From Lachnospiraceae bacterium (GTDB lineage: Bacteria; Bacillota; Clostridia; Lachnospirales; Lachnospiraceae): 54,452 bases of DNA. Each line of letters starts with the position of its first letter. The stretch's first letter is position 1. Below the pieces are notes generated by a model, which made no database searches, had not been told where the DNA came from, and worked only from the letters and a program-made list of their open reading frames with translations. Shown in pieces: positions 8,597 to 16,732 of this stretch. The position numbers were made by a program, and so were the translations under genes. The stretch is taken from the NCBI GenBank assembly GCA_021205385.1, contig JAJPXQ010000063.1, positions 1 through 54,452 of the forward strand, read 5' to 3'.

Positions 8597-8643
8597 ATCC
8601 GCGCTCCTCCTTTCTCAGGTAATCTTATACTGACTATATTCTG

Positions 8644-10896
8644 TCAATGATCATAACGCAGTCTGCAGATATCGCCCTCACACCAGGACTGATTCAGGTA
8701 TTTTTCGCAGGTAAACAGGTACCACCTGGCCATGCGGTCATCGGGATTGGCTTTCATGACGTCTGAAAAACCGCCGCGCGCCAGATAGAAATCATGCTGG
8801 TAAAACAGTTCCAGCGCTTTCCCGAACTTTTCCGCTGTATCCGTCTTCAGCCGCCTTTCCCCCTGCGGGCAGGCATCGAGCACCTCATAGAGATCAAGCC
8901 GCTTTCCGACCTTGTCGAGGAAAAGATAGCCCAGATAGCGATGTGTTCCCTGCGGCTTCTCCTGCTCCAGCACCTCTGCCGTAATAACCAGCCGAAGATC
9001 CATTCCCCGAAACCATGCTGCGAAGCGCTCAAGCTCTGCCTTTTCCTCCGAGAGCAGGAACGGAAAGCTCTGCCGCTCATTTCCGGCCACTCCATAAAGA
9101 AAGTCCGAACAGTGGATCAGAATCCCCGCCTGCAGGCTCTGAAGCACTGACTCCTCATAAAATTCCCGCAGAAAGGAAATACCAAATTCAACACTTCGCC
9201 CATTTCCCTCTGGAAACAACAGCTTCAGACTCGTCAGATCTGCGTTCCCGGATACAAAATATCCGCCGTTTTCTTCCTGATGCTGCTCCACCAGAGTGAC
9301 AAACCGATTCATCTGCTCCGCTGTCATTTCCTCCATACCAGACGGCTCAGCGGTTGTGATAAAAGCCACCATTCCATGCAATCGGACCGTATCTCCGCCC
9401 GCAACCTCTGTGATCGAATCGCGTCCGAACAGCTTTTCTATATTCTTCGGCGCGAAGCGATAGCAGGACTCAAAGATCCGATAACGCGTATAGTTGATCC
9501 TGTGGATCTTCTTCTGAATCTCCATGAGACTGTTCCACATGACCGCCGTATCGCGGCTGCGGATTCTCCCACCCGCGGATGCCTCCTGTCCGGCCGACAC
9601 CTGCAGCATGGCAGCTGAGAGCCTTTTAAGCTCTCTGCCCCGGATCAGCAGAAGCGCCACACATACTGCGCTCACTGTCAGGAACAGAATACCCGCGAAG
9701 ATCAGGTATCCGCGATTTGCCGCCTCCGAAAAGAGACTTCCATCATCCTCACCGCGAATCGCCGCCAGTGTATATACTGTCACTTTGTCAGCCGTGAAAT
9801 CCATCTCTAGGAGCTCCGCGTCCTGTCCATAAACCGTTGAAAGCGACGCTCCGTTCTTTCCGCTGGCACTCACCAGAATGCAGCCGTCCTCCGGCCTCAG
9901 GATACAGATATCCGCAAAGACATCCGCCGTTCCCTCATCGGAAATAAATCCTGACAGAAGGCTGAAAAGCTCCTCATAGGTATCACTCTGATAGAAAGCC
10001 TCCGCCTCAAAATCCTCCAGCGGCTGCATCGCCTTCATATCCGCGAGCAGCGCCTTCATATAATAAAGACTGTAGCACTCTGTCTCAGACTCGCTCGTGT
10101 TCTGACTGCTGCGCGTCGCCAGCATCACACCGGTCACCGTAATGACGAGAAGCAGCGCCTCAACGAGCACAATCGCATATACCGTATAACTTCGGTTCCG
10201 CAGCAGCCTCACAACCAGGAACCATATGACCCAACCGGCAAACAGAAGCACAAGATAACAGATCGTGCTGTGCTGGCGGATATTTGCCTCCTGCCCCATG
10301 TCCATGAGCATCTGCTCACAATCGGCCGCATCAGACACGGCCTGCTCGTAATACACTGCCCCGGTTCCATCGTCTTTCCAGGTGAGGAGCGTTCCGTCCA
10401 CATAACCGGCCCAGTTGATCCTGCGCCCATATCCCGCTTTTACGGAGCTCGCCAGCGCAAGGGAAAGAGGCTCCGGCGGCTCCTCCGCGGACAGATTTTC
10501 CGCGGAAAGGCTTTCGCTCTCCACAAAATAAAGACCCGCACTCTCTCCTCCGTCCAGGATCACCGCAAGATAAAAGCCCTCCGGGGTTACACGAAGAGCG
10601 CTCAGGCTTCCCCCGCTCTCCAGCTCCAGAACCGGGGTTACGGCCAGGGCCTCGCCGGTCTCACTTAAACTTACAATTCTCCGGCCTTCCCCGTCCTCCG
10701 ATGAGGACGGCGTCAGCACAGCATACAGCCCTTCCGAATAACACAGAGCTTCAAACTCACTTCCCTTTTCAAGGGCGTCGCTCAGATATACGGAGCGCGG
10801 CAGCTCACCGGGCCAGTCTCCTCCACAGGAGGCAGCAAGCCCGATCACAGCAAACAGCCAGAGAAAACCGATCAGAAGTGGTATTCTCCTCCTCAT
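8644..10896 (-). CDS. membrane protein with degenerate class III cyclase domain
   Basis: A 750-residue protein starting at the ATG with AGGGAGG 5 nt upstream (a GTG two codons earlier is closer to the site). It has an N-terminal membrane helix or signal (5-22), an extracytoplasmic beta-rich domain, two membrane helices (~211-232 and ~239-260), a second external domain and a fourth helix (~397-418), then a HAMP-like linker. Residues ~480-670 follow the class III adenylate cyclase order (FAPKNIEKLFG, then HGMVAFITT, ENGGYFVSGNAD, GVAGNERQSFPFLL, and a closing LDLYEVLD), with a TPR-like tail. The metal-binding Asp positions are not conserved (FITT where active enzymes have F-x-D-I). It is probably a pseudocyclase sensor. 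Confidence 0.68.
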   Translation of the reverse strand: MRRRIPLLIGFLWLFAVIGLAASCGGDWPGELPRSVYLSDALEKGSEFEALCYSEGLYAVLTPSSSEDGEGRRIVSLSETGEALAVTPVLELESGGSLSALRVTPEGFYLAVILDGGESAGLYFVESESLSAENLSAEEPPEPLSLALASSVKAGYGRRINWAGYVDGTLLTWKDDGTGAVYYEQAVSDAADCEQMLMDMGQEANIRQHSTICYLVLLFAGWVIWFLVVRLLRNRSYTVYAIVLVEALLLVITVTGVMLATRSSQNTSESETECYSLYYMKALLADMKAMQPLEDFEAEAFYQSDTYEELFSLLSGFISDEGTADVFADICILRPEDGCILVSASGKNGASLSTVYGQDAELLEMDFTADKVTVYTLAAIRGEDDGSLFSEAANRGYLIFAGILFLTVSAVCVALLLIRGRELKRLSAAMLQVSAGQEASAGGRIRSRDTAVMWNSLMEIQKKIHRINYTRYRIFESCYRFAPKNIEKLFGRDSITEVAGGDTVRLHGMVAFITTAEPSGMEEMTAEQMNRFVTLVEQHQEENGGYFVSGNADLTSLKLLFPEGNGRSVEFGISFLREFYEESVLQSLQAGILIHCSDFLYGVAGNERQSFPFLLSEEKAELERFAAWFRGMDLRLVITAEVLEQEKPQGTHRYLGYLFLDKVGKRLDLYEVLDACPQGERRLKTDTAEKFGKALELFYQHDFYLARGGFSDVMKANPDDRMARWYLFTCEKYLNQSWCEGDICRLRYDH

Positions 10897-10908
10897 AAGC
10901 ACCTCCCT

Positions 10909-11760
10909 TTATCCGGTCAACGATTCCGTACCGATCGTCTTAAATCCATTGAATAATAATCGCAGCCAGGGCACATCCCCGAAAATCAGCTGGCAGAGCA
11001 GCGACGCGAGAACGATCAGCACCAGCGCTGTACAGACAACCAGCAGGATGCGAAAGATCATATCCTGCCTGCGGGCAATCCAGGCCATCAGTCTCTTTCG
11101 GATGCCGCGCTTTTTTTTCGGCGCAGCCGCGATCTGAATATCCTTGTATAATTCCGTGAAAGAATCGTAGCTCTTCCTGCCGATCTTTTTCTCCAGAAGA
11201 CGATAGCTGTAAGCCTTTTGCGCCGCCTTCGCACTCAGAAGCTCCCTTAGAATCTGCGCGCATTCCACTGCACAGTCCCGCTCCGTCCTGCCAGAGTCCA
11301 GCTCGCTTAAGTCAATCTGCCACCCGAGATAGACGGTGTGATCCTTCGCCAGATTCAGCTGCCCCTGCCGCAGGGCGAGATAAAGCAGCGGATAAGGCAG
11401 TCCGGCCGTCATACAGGCGATGATGACGCTGCTGCAGATCGTCTCACACTCCGTAAGGGAGTAGAAACTGCCCGTATAAAAATCCTTCAATGGCCGTTCC
11501 TGCCTGTAGACAAATACCATACAGAACACACCCTGATCAGAGAAACTTTCCACGCAGGCTCTCTCTCCTGAGATACCGGCATGCCGGAAAGCCTCCAGGC
11601 AACGCCGCACCACAGCATGATCCTTGATGGCAAGCACCGTATACAGCGCTCCTGCGGAAGAATTCAGGTCACGGCATATCAGAATATCATTGACACTATT
11701 CGATTTTACAGTCCGAACGCAGGCGAGTCTCATCCGCTGCGACTGATAAATCTTATCCAC
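10909..11760 (-). CDS. membrane-anchored pseudokinase-like protein of the CIS operon
   Basis: A 283-residue protein with a GTG start behind GGAGG that lies inside the end of the upstream gene. Its outline resembles a shrunken protein kinase fold: a beta-rich N-lobe (ALYTVLAIKDH), a hinge-like VFVYRQERPLKDF comparable to the E-Y-x-x-G-x-x-L-x-x-F of kinases, and QGQLNLAKDHTVYLGWQIDL where kinases have N-I-L-x-x-x-x-G-x-x-K-L-x-D-F. No HRD or DFG residues remain, so catalysis is unlikely. A Lys/Arg-rich linker leads to one membrane helix at ~236-258. It probably acts as a cytosolic binding module tethered to the membrane. The kinase-fold reading is a pattern match that needs structural confirmation. 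Confidence 0.55.
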   Translation of the reverse strand: MDKIYQSQRMRLACVRTVKSNSVNDILICRDLNSSAGALYTVLAIKDHAVVRRCLEAFRHAGISGERACVESFSDQGVFCMVFVYRQERPLKDFYTGSFYSLTECETICSSVIIACMTAGLPYPLLYLALRQGQLNLAKDHTVYLGWQIDLSELDSGRTERDCAVECAQILRELLSAKAAQKAYSYRLLEKKIGRKSYDSFTELYKDIQIAAAPKKKRGIRKRLMAWIARRQDMIFRILLVVCTALVLIVLASLLCQLIFGDVPWLRLLFNGFKTIGTESLTG

Positions 11761-11763
11761 GGC

Positions 11764-13575
11764 TTACGGTTCCTCCGTCTCAGCTCCTGTTTTCTTCACA
11801 ATTGCATAGGCATAGGTACAGATCACCGGCATGTCCACGCAGTAGACGCGGATTTCATACACCCCCTCCTTCGCCGGTGAGGTATAGACGCCGTCCGAGG
11901 TAATCTCGCCGCTTCCGGGCTCTGTCAGCTCGTAAGCGATGCTGCAGGCCTCCATATTGTTGTAGCGCACATGGAAATAGAAATTCTCCCGCGTCCCCAT
12001 AACCACCGTCGGCGTATCCACGGAAATGCTCCTGTCACTGTAATTTTCGGTTCGATCCAGATCGTTCCCTGCCGGAAAACGGATCGCAACCCAGCGATAG
12101 GTAAGCACAAGATAATTCACATTTTCCAGAAGTTTTGCCGCCACGATAAAGCTTCCCTTGTCGTTCATGACCTTCACAGCCGTCTCCACGTCTACAGCGG
12201 TCAGCTGTTCGTCGCGAAACAGCTTCGGATTCCCATAGATTGTATTTCTGGAAGTGATGCCAAGCGCCGGATCCTCCGCTATATATTCGTAACCGATTTC
12301 CACATGTACGTTGCCCTTTCCAAGGCCATGCATGATCTCACCGGAATAGCGAACGTCTCCTCTTCTGGCATTCTCTCCCAGCGGAATCTCCAGCACACCG
12401 GATGCGGCCTCGATCGCACGCCCCTGCCAGGCAGCCGGCCCTGTTTCCCCTGCAGCGGGCCGGTTCGGCTCTCCGCTGCGGAAAATATCCGGGTCCTTTG
12501 AAAAATATTCCATGTACTGACTGCGCATCCTGCTCTGGGACGGAGCCATAATATAGTTCTTGATCCCCTTTTCCAGAACCTCTTCTATAATATAGGCATT
12601 CTCCGTGCGAACCAGCTTCAGATCTGCAAGACAGACGTAATCCTTCGCGCCGCCCATACTCTTCATCTCAAGGCTGATACGTCCAAGTTCCTGGCTGACC
12701 AGATCGCCCGGTTTCATATCCGTGAGCGCGATATTCAGTGCGCTGCCGGACGGAGCTTCCTTCGCCACGCCATCCACCGAGACATGGGCTGTTCCGCTCT
12801 CCACCAGAATGCTCGTATCAATCACCGGCGCCTCCTGCGTGTGCAGCCAGTAATCTTTTTTCAGTGTCTCGCCCTCCACAAGCGAAGCATCACGGATCTC
12901 TACCGATAATTCATGCGTTCCTTCCGACGTGAGAAATACGGGCGTCTGCAGAACCGCACGATAGGAGAGCTTCCGGTTCTGTGAAGAAAGTTTCTGTACG
13001 ATCAGTTCCAGCCGGACATTCTTTCCGCGGCAGACCGTAGCCGGCATAGACAGCTTCACCAGAAAATCCTCATCCTCAAAGAGAGTAAGACTCGTGAAAA
13101 ACTCACTCTCCATCTCATATTCTGCCGCATCATCCTCCCGATCCATCAGAAATAGCTGATAGGACTCGCTGATGCGATTGTATTCATACTCCTCACGGCC
13201 GTCCTCCCCGGTTCCCTGATTCACGGTGTAGACCGTATGAATCGGCTCCTCCCGGTAGCGCAGGCAGAGGCAGGCCTCGTCTGTCCGCAGGTTTTCGAAG
13301 CCCTCGATCGCAGAGAGCTTTTTCACCACGGAAGACTCCACAACAATCTCCCGTCCCAGCCCGTCAATCGCAACGCCGCTTTCCACAAGGAGCGACAGAT
13401 CATCGAGGCTGAACACACCACAGCCGCAGACCACACCCGAACCATACATCAGGTTGTTGACAAACCGACGCTTGTTGTTGAAATAAGTCTGCTCTGCCTG
13501 GAAGTCCGCGGACGTGAGCATCTTCCCGGCATAGTAACGATTTCTCTCAAAAGGATATAATTTTGTATTGTTCAT
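11764..13575 (-). CDS. CIS-associated protein with YYAGK/LT-DF N-terminal motif
   Basis: A 603-residue protein. Its N-terminus (FERNRYYAGKMLTSADFQAE, then NNLMYGSGVVCGCGV) is a motif I associate with CIS loci of many phyla, where the protein sits near baseplate or tape-measure genes. Residues ~100-400 are beta-rich, ~400-500 resemble a repeat of glycine-rich strands, and the last ~90 residues look like an Ig/Big-type domain (ITSDGVYTSPAKEGVYEIRV). There is no signal peptide or membrane helix. The AGGGGAGG site before the ATG is one of the strongest in the operon. It could be a large baseplate or fibre-like component; the function is not known to me. Confidence 0.65.
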   Translation of the reverse strand: MNNTKLYPFERNRYYAGKMLTSADFQAEQTYFNNKRRFVNNLMYGSGVVCGCGVFSLDDLSLLVESGVAIDGLGREIVVESSVVKKLSAIEGFENLRTDEACLCLRYREEPIHTVYTVNQGTGEDGREEYEYNRISESYQLFLMDREDDAAEYEMESEFFTSLTLFEDEDFLVKLSMPATVCRGKNVRLELIVQKLSSQNRKLSYRAVLQTPVFLTSEGTHELSVEIRDASLVEGETLKKDYWLHTQEAPVIDTSILVESGTAHVSVDGVAKEAPSGSALNIALTDMKPGDLVSQELGRISLEMKSMGGAKDYVCLADLKLVRTENAYIIEEVLEKGIKNYIMAPSQSRMRSQYMEYFSKDPDIFRSGEPNRPAAGETGPAAWQGRAIEAASGVLEIPLGENARRGDVRYSGEIMHGLGKGNVHVEIGYEYIAEDPALGITSRNTIYGNPKLFRDEQLTAVDVETAVKVMNDKGSFIVAAKLLENVNYLVLTYRWVAIRFPAGNDLDRTENYSDRSISVDTPTVVMGTRENFYFHVRYNNMEACSIAYELTEPGSGEITSDGVYTSPAKEGVYEIRVYCVDMPVICTYAYAIVKKTGAETEEP

Positions 13576-13615
13576 GGTATGGCCTCCCCTCCTGTTTCGC
13601 CACCTCTATAAGAAA

Positions 13616-13918
13616 TCACTTCTGCCTGCCAGCCCATAAGCGCTTTTCGTGGCGGCAGACACCCATCAACGTGTGCGGAGCTGCCGGCGTGTAGAACCTG
13701 CAGGAACCGCAGTCTATACACCGCTCCGGTTCATCCCATTCGCAGTAAGGACAGGCGTCTTCCACGCTGGCCATAACGGGATGCCCGTCCCGTGTCCACA
13801 CAGGATTCTCAATAAAATCCGGATATTCCTCTATATACATATCAGCCAGGCTGTCGTAATGCAGGGGGATATCCAGAACGACTCCCTCAAACTCGTAACG
13901 CCTTGATTTCCTCTCCAT
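13616..13918 (-). CDS. small Cys-rich, probably zinc-binding, first gene of the CIS operon
   Basis: A 100-residue protein; the ATG at 13918 lies 5 nt after AGAGG. Residues ~1-50 are charged without known motif; residues ~57-90 hold seven Cys (C-P-Y-C, C-I-D-C-G-S-C, and later C-R-F and V-C-R-H), a spacing that suits a zinc ribbon or a small Fe-S site. It is the first gene after the promoter region and is followed after 40 nt by the 603-residue CIS gene. I do not recognise its family. A regulatory or assembly role is possible but not shown. Confidence 0.6.
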   Translation of the reverse strand: MERKSRRYEFEGVVLDIPLHYDSLADMYIEEYPDFIENPVWTRDGHPVMASVEDACPYCEWDEPERCIDCGSCRFYTPAAPHTLMGVCRHEKRLWAGRQK

Positions 13919-13965
13919 TTTCACCTCTCCCGCGACATCATACCGAACGTAATTCCGCCTGTATC

Positions 13966-13976
13966 ATTGTAACAAT
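13966..13976 (-). promoter_or_regulatory. candidate CIS operon promoter/operator
   Basis: The 11-bp perfect palindrome ATTGTAACAAT includes a minus-strand -10-like TACAAT (13966-13971) about 48 nt before the first CIS gene. The expected -35 position is poor, which would fit activator-dependent transcription, for example by the LuxR-type protein encoded just upstream. No other good promoter is visible between the luxR terminator and the operon. Confidence 0.35.
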
Positions 13977-14024
13977 TATTCCAAAATCCGACACCTTCCG
14001 TTTTCAATCAAAAAAGTATGGGAA

Positions 14025-14070
14025 CAAAAAAACAGCGCCACATCCGTGAGAAATCACAGATATGACGCTG
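14025..14070 (-). terminator. Rho-independent terminator of the luxR-type gene
   Basis: On the minus strand a stem with CAGCG arms and inner pairs (14033-14070, capped by a small loop) is followed by eight residues of which seven are T. It lies 18 nt after the regulator stop codon and separates it from the CIS promoter. Confidence 0.8.
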
Positions 14071-14087
14071 CTTTCGCAGTCTCTTAT

Positions 14088-15104
14088 TTACCGAAGCATA
14101 TATTTTCTCAGATCGCTCCGCTTCGTAATCCCGAGCTTGCTCAGAACAACCGAAACGTACCATTTTACTGTATTCACGCTGATCCCCAGATGGTCGCTGA
14201 TTTCCTGATTCGTCCAGCTCCGCGCCGCAAGCATGGCGATGGCAAACTCCGTCGTCGTCAGGTTGTCCGCCACATCATGCCCCGTGTCCGGGTTGTGAAC
14301 CTTTCTCCATCCGCTGGAAAAGTTGTAGGTGATGCCGATGATCCTCTTAAAATCCTCCGGCCAGTCTTTCTTCAGTGTAGCCTCCAGAATACCGCCAAGA
14401 AGACCGTGATGCTCACCAAAAGCTTCGATCAGCCCATCCGGCCTTGCGAGTTCCCACGCCAGCAGCATCTGCTCCTTCGCCTTTTCCGTATCCTTCAGCC
14501 CCATGTAGTCCATAACAGCAACCAGGCGAAGATAGATACTCGGTATCGGATAGACCTGTGGCTGAAACGCCAGAGCCGTCTCCACAATTCCAAGACTCTT
14601 TCCATAATCGCCCTGCAGATACACATAATGCGCCTGCACGTAACAAAAGAAAAAGCGCAGCCCCGGCTCCAGCATCATCAGATTCACAGATTCAAAACGC
14701 ATATCATCCGGCAAGGGAAGATGAAGCAGCACCGAAGCAGTGATGGAAACAAAAGAAGACATGGTTTTCAACCGGGGCGACGCGTCCTCACGCACATTAT
14801 TACCTGCAAAAAAATTCTGCAGCTCCGTCAGAGCACGGCGGGCTAGCCGGATATGATCCGTGGCAAGATTTGCATAAGCGTAAACAAGACAGGCAGACAG
14901 GCGCAGCGACGTGTCCTCACTGAGCAGATACGGCTCCGCAGCCTTCGCGGCCTCCTCCGGCTGCCCGCTGAAATAATAATACTCCGCCATGGCGATGCCG
15001 CGCTGTCCGGCATCCTCCATCGCCTGCACAGTCTCCATACAATGCCCGGGAACAAATGCGCTGCCCAGAAGCGGCATAAGAACATGACTCTCTTGCTCTT
15101 TCAT
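14088..15104 (-). CDS. LuxR-type transcriptional regulator with helical-repeat N-terminus
   Basis: A 338-residue protein. Residues ~270-335 form a LuxR/GerE helix-turn-helix (LTTTEFAIAMLAARSWTNQE, ISDHLGISVNTVKWYVSVVL, SKLGI). Residues ~30-260 look like TPR-type helical hairpins, as in the C-terminal parts of MalT-family regulators, but the STAND ATPase domain is absent (338 residues instead of ~900). There is no receiver domain. It is encoded just upstream of the CIS operon in the same direction but has its own terminator. It is the obvious candidate to activate the CIS operon; that link is inference from position. The ribosome binding site is AGGAAAGAG. Confidence 0.83.
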   Translation of the reverse strand: MKEQESHVLMPLLGSAFVPGHCMETVQAMEDAGQRGIAMAEYYYFSGQPEEAAKAAEPYLLSEDTSLRLSACLVYAYANLATDHIRLARRALTELQNFFAGNNVREDASPRLKTMSSFVSITASVLLHLPLPDDMRFESVNLMMLEPGLRFFFCYVQAHYVYLQGDYGKSLGIVETALAFQPQVYPIPSIYLRLVAVMDYMGLKDTEKAKEQMLLAWELARPDGLIEAFGEHHGLLGGILEATLKKDWPEDFKRIIGITYNFSSGWRKVHNPDTGHDVADNLTTTEFAIAMLAARSWTNQEISDHLGISVNTVKWYVSVVLSKLGITKRSDLRKYMLR

Positions 15105-15132
15105 AATGTAATTCTCTTTCCTAATACCAGAA

Positions 15133-15174
15133 AATTAAAAAATAACCGGAAAGCCTGTCATGCAAGCTTTCCGG
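15133..15174 (-). terminator. terminator of tRNA-Pro
   Basis: Minus-strand hairpin (arms CCGGAAAGC and GCTTTCCGG, 15146-15174) followed by TTATTTTTT, 17 nt after the tRNA 3' end. Confidence 0.85.
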
Positions 15175-15190
15175 CGTCCTTATAAAGGAG

Positions 15191-15264
15191 TCGATGCGAC
15201 AGGATTTGAACCTGCGACCTCTGCGTCCCGAACGCAGCGCTCTACCAAACTGAGCCACGCATCG
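15191..15264 (-). tRNA. tRNA-Pro (CGG anticodon)
   Basis: A complete cloverleaf on the minus strand: 7-bp acceptor CGATGCG/CGCATCG with discriminator A, D arm GCTC...GAGC, anticodon stem CTGCG/CGCAG with loop TTCGGGA (anticodon CGG, reads CCG), and T arm GCAGG-TTCAAAT-CCTGT. CCA is not encoded. It has its own promoter and terminator. Confidence 0.95.
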
Positions 15265-15301
15265 AACTGTTAAATAACTGTTCTTGTCTGCGAACTTGTA
15301 C

Positions 15302-15330
15302 ATTATACAATGATTAATTTAATTTGTAAA
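15302..15330 (-). promoter_or_regulatory. sigma-A promoter of tRNA-Pro
   Basis: TTTACA (15325-15330) and TATAAT (15302-15307) on the minus strand with a 17-bp spacer, ending 37 nt before the tRNA. Confidence 0.85.
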
Positions 15331-15339
15331 GAGTTTTTT

Positions 15340-16710
15340 TTACTCATCTTCACTGTCTGCATCATCATTTTCAGAGTCCTCTTCTTCTTCCGAATCGTCG
15401 TCGCTGCTGCTCGATTCGGTCGTATAGCTCGTCCAGTAATAATAGAAGACATGATCCTTGATAATCCAGTACGGTACGTTATTGTTCTGCAGATTTGTGA
15501 TCAGGGACGGCACCGGCGCCCAGGTGCGGAAGAACAGAGAGTCCCCTACATTGCTTGTCCCGTTTATGACCGTTCTGGCCGCGCTCCAGCACGACTCCGT
15601 CACAATGTTCGTGATCGTATCATCCTGCTCCGCCTGCAGTACCAGATCGAAACGACCGGAGCTGACCGGTTCAAACTGCTTCGACTGACGCAATACCGCT
15701 TCCAGCGTGCTGGGATAGAGAGAGCTGCGCAGACGATTCATGATCACGTAGCCCACCGCGAGCTGGCCCTCCGTGCCCTGATTGCCCGCTTCGCAGTAAA
15801 TCATGACCGCCAGGAGCATGATCTCATAATCGCTCAGCGTAATCGTCTCCCTCGAAATATTCGCGTCGCCGACAATAACCGTACCGCTCATCGACGAAGC
15901 ATCACTCTGAGCTGCCGCAATCCTGGCCGCAGCTTCCTCTGCCTCCGCCTGCGCAATCAATTCGTTCAGAAGAGCTGTCTTCTGCTCGATCAGCTCATCA
16001 ATATCCGTGATTTCTTCCTCCAGAGCTGCCAGCTGACTATTGTAGGAACTGATCTTCGATCCCGTTGAGGCCTGCTGCGTCGCGACCTGCTGCTGCTTTT
16101 CCTCCGTCTCCGTCTTCAGCAGTTCCAGCGCCTCCTGCTCGTCCTGGAGCTCGGCATACTGCTGATCCAGAGCTTCTTTGGAAGCTTTGTAGTTTTCCAG
16201 CATATCGCGGTCATACTCATTGATACTTGCTGCGTATTCCACCTTATTCAGCATATCGGTGATCCCACCGGTCAGCAGCGCCAGTATATAGGAAAGTACT
16301 GTATTCTGATCGCTTTCATACATATACTGTATACGGGTCTTCATGTCCGCATACTGCTGTTCCAGCTCCGCTTCGGCCTCAGCGATCTCCTCCTCCTTCG
16401 CAGCCACCTCGGCTTCCTTCGTCTCGAGCTCCTCCTCGAGAAGCGCCACCTGCTCGTTCAGACTGTTTGCCTGAGAGGAGAGCTGAGCCAGATACTTCTC
16501 CATCTCCTCTTTTGCGTTGCTCAGGCTGCTCTGTTCCTCTTCCGCCGCCGCTTTTTCTTCCTCCGCCGCCGCCTTTTCTTCCTCCGTCTGGTCGATCTTG
16601 CTCTGCGTCTCGTCGCTCACCGCAAAGACAACGCACGAAGAAAAGCCCACGCAGAGCGCGAGCGCAAGGCAAAGCATTCTTTTGTACCATTTTCGCAGCG
16701 TATTTCTCAA
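15340..16710 (-). CDS. secreted coiled-coil protein with SleB-type cell wall hydrolase domain
   Basis: A 456-residue protein with a TTG start after GGAGGAAGG. Residues 1-30 are a signal peptide. Residues ~35-265 are coiled coil (E/A/K/Q heptads, broken near YMYESDQNTVLSYILALLTG), as in PcsB/CwlO-type regulators of peptidoglycan hydrolases. Residues ~285-420 are a Hydrolase_2/SleB domain (EIMLLAVMIYCEAGNQGTEG, then QLAVGYVIMNRL), including the catalytic-type Glu in the YCEA motif; SleB enzymes are lytic transglycosylases. The tail is a Ser/Asp/Glu-rich acidic run. Coiled coil plus SleB suggests a division- or growth-linked hydrolase rather than a spore germination enzyme, though either is possible. 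Confidence 0.85.
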   Translation of the reverse strand: MRNTLRKWYKRMLCLALALCVGFSSCVVFAVSDETQSKIDQTEEEKAAAEEEKAAAEEEQSSLSNAKEEMEKYLAQLSSQANSLNEQVALLEEELETKEAEVAAKEEEIAEAEAELEQQYADMKTRIQYMYESDQNTVLSYILALLTGGITDMLNKVEYAASINEYDRDMLENYKASKEALDQQYAELQDEQEALELLKTETEEKQQQVATQQASTGSKISSYNSQLAALEEEITDIDELIEQKTALLNELIAQAEAEEAAARIAAAQSDASSMSGTVIVGDANISRETITLSDYEIMLLAVMIYCEAGNQGTEGQLAVGYVIMNRLRSSLYPSTLEAVLRQSKQFEPVSSGRFDLVLQAEQDDTITNIVTESCWSAARTVINGTSNVGDSLFFRTWAPVPSLITNLQNNNVPYWIIKDHVFYYYWTSYTTESSSSDDDSEEEEDSENDDADSEDE

Positions 16711-16732
16711 CGGCCTTCCTCCAGCACGTCAG

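Noticed and set aside
62-13918. Prophage or R-type bacteriocin as the identity of the tail-like cluster
   Set aside because: No capsid, portal, terminase, integrase or lysis gene is seen, and DUF4255, DUF4280 and DUF6760-type genes point to the CIS lineage. The rest of the locus is outside the window, so this is not fully closed.
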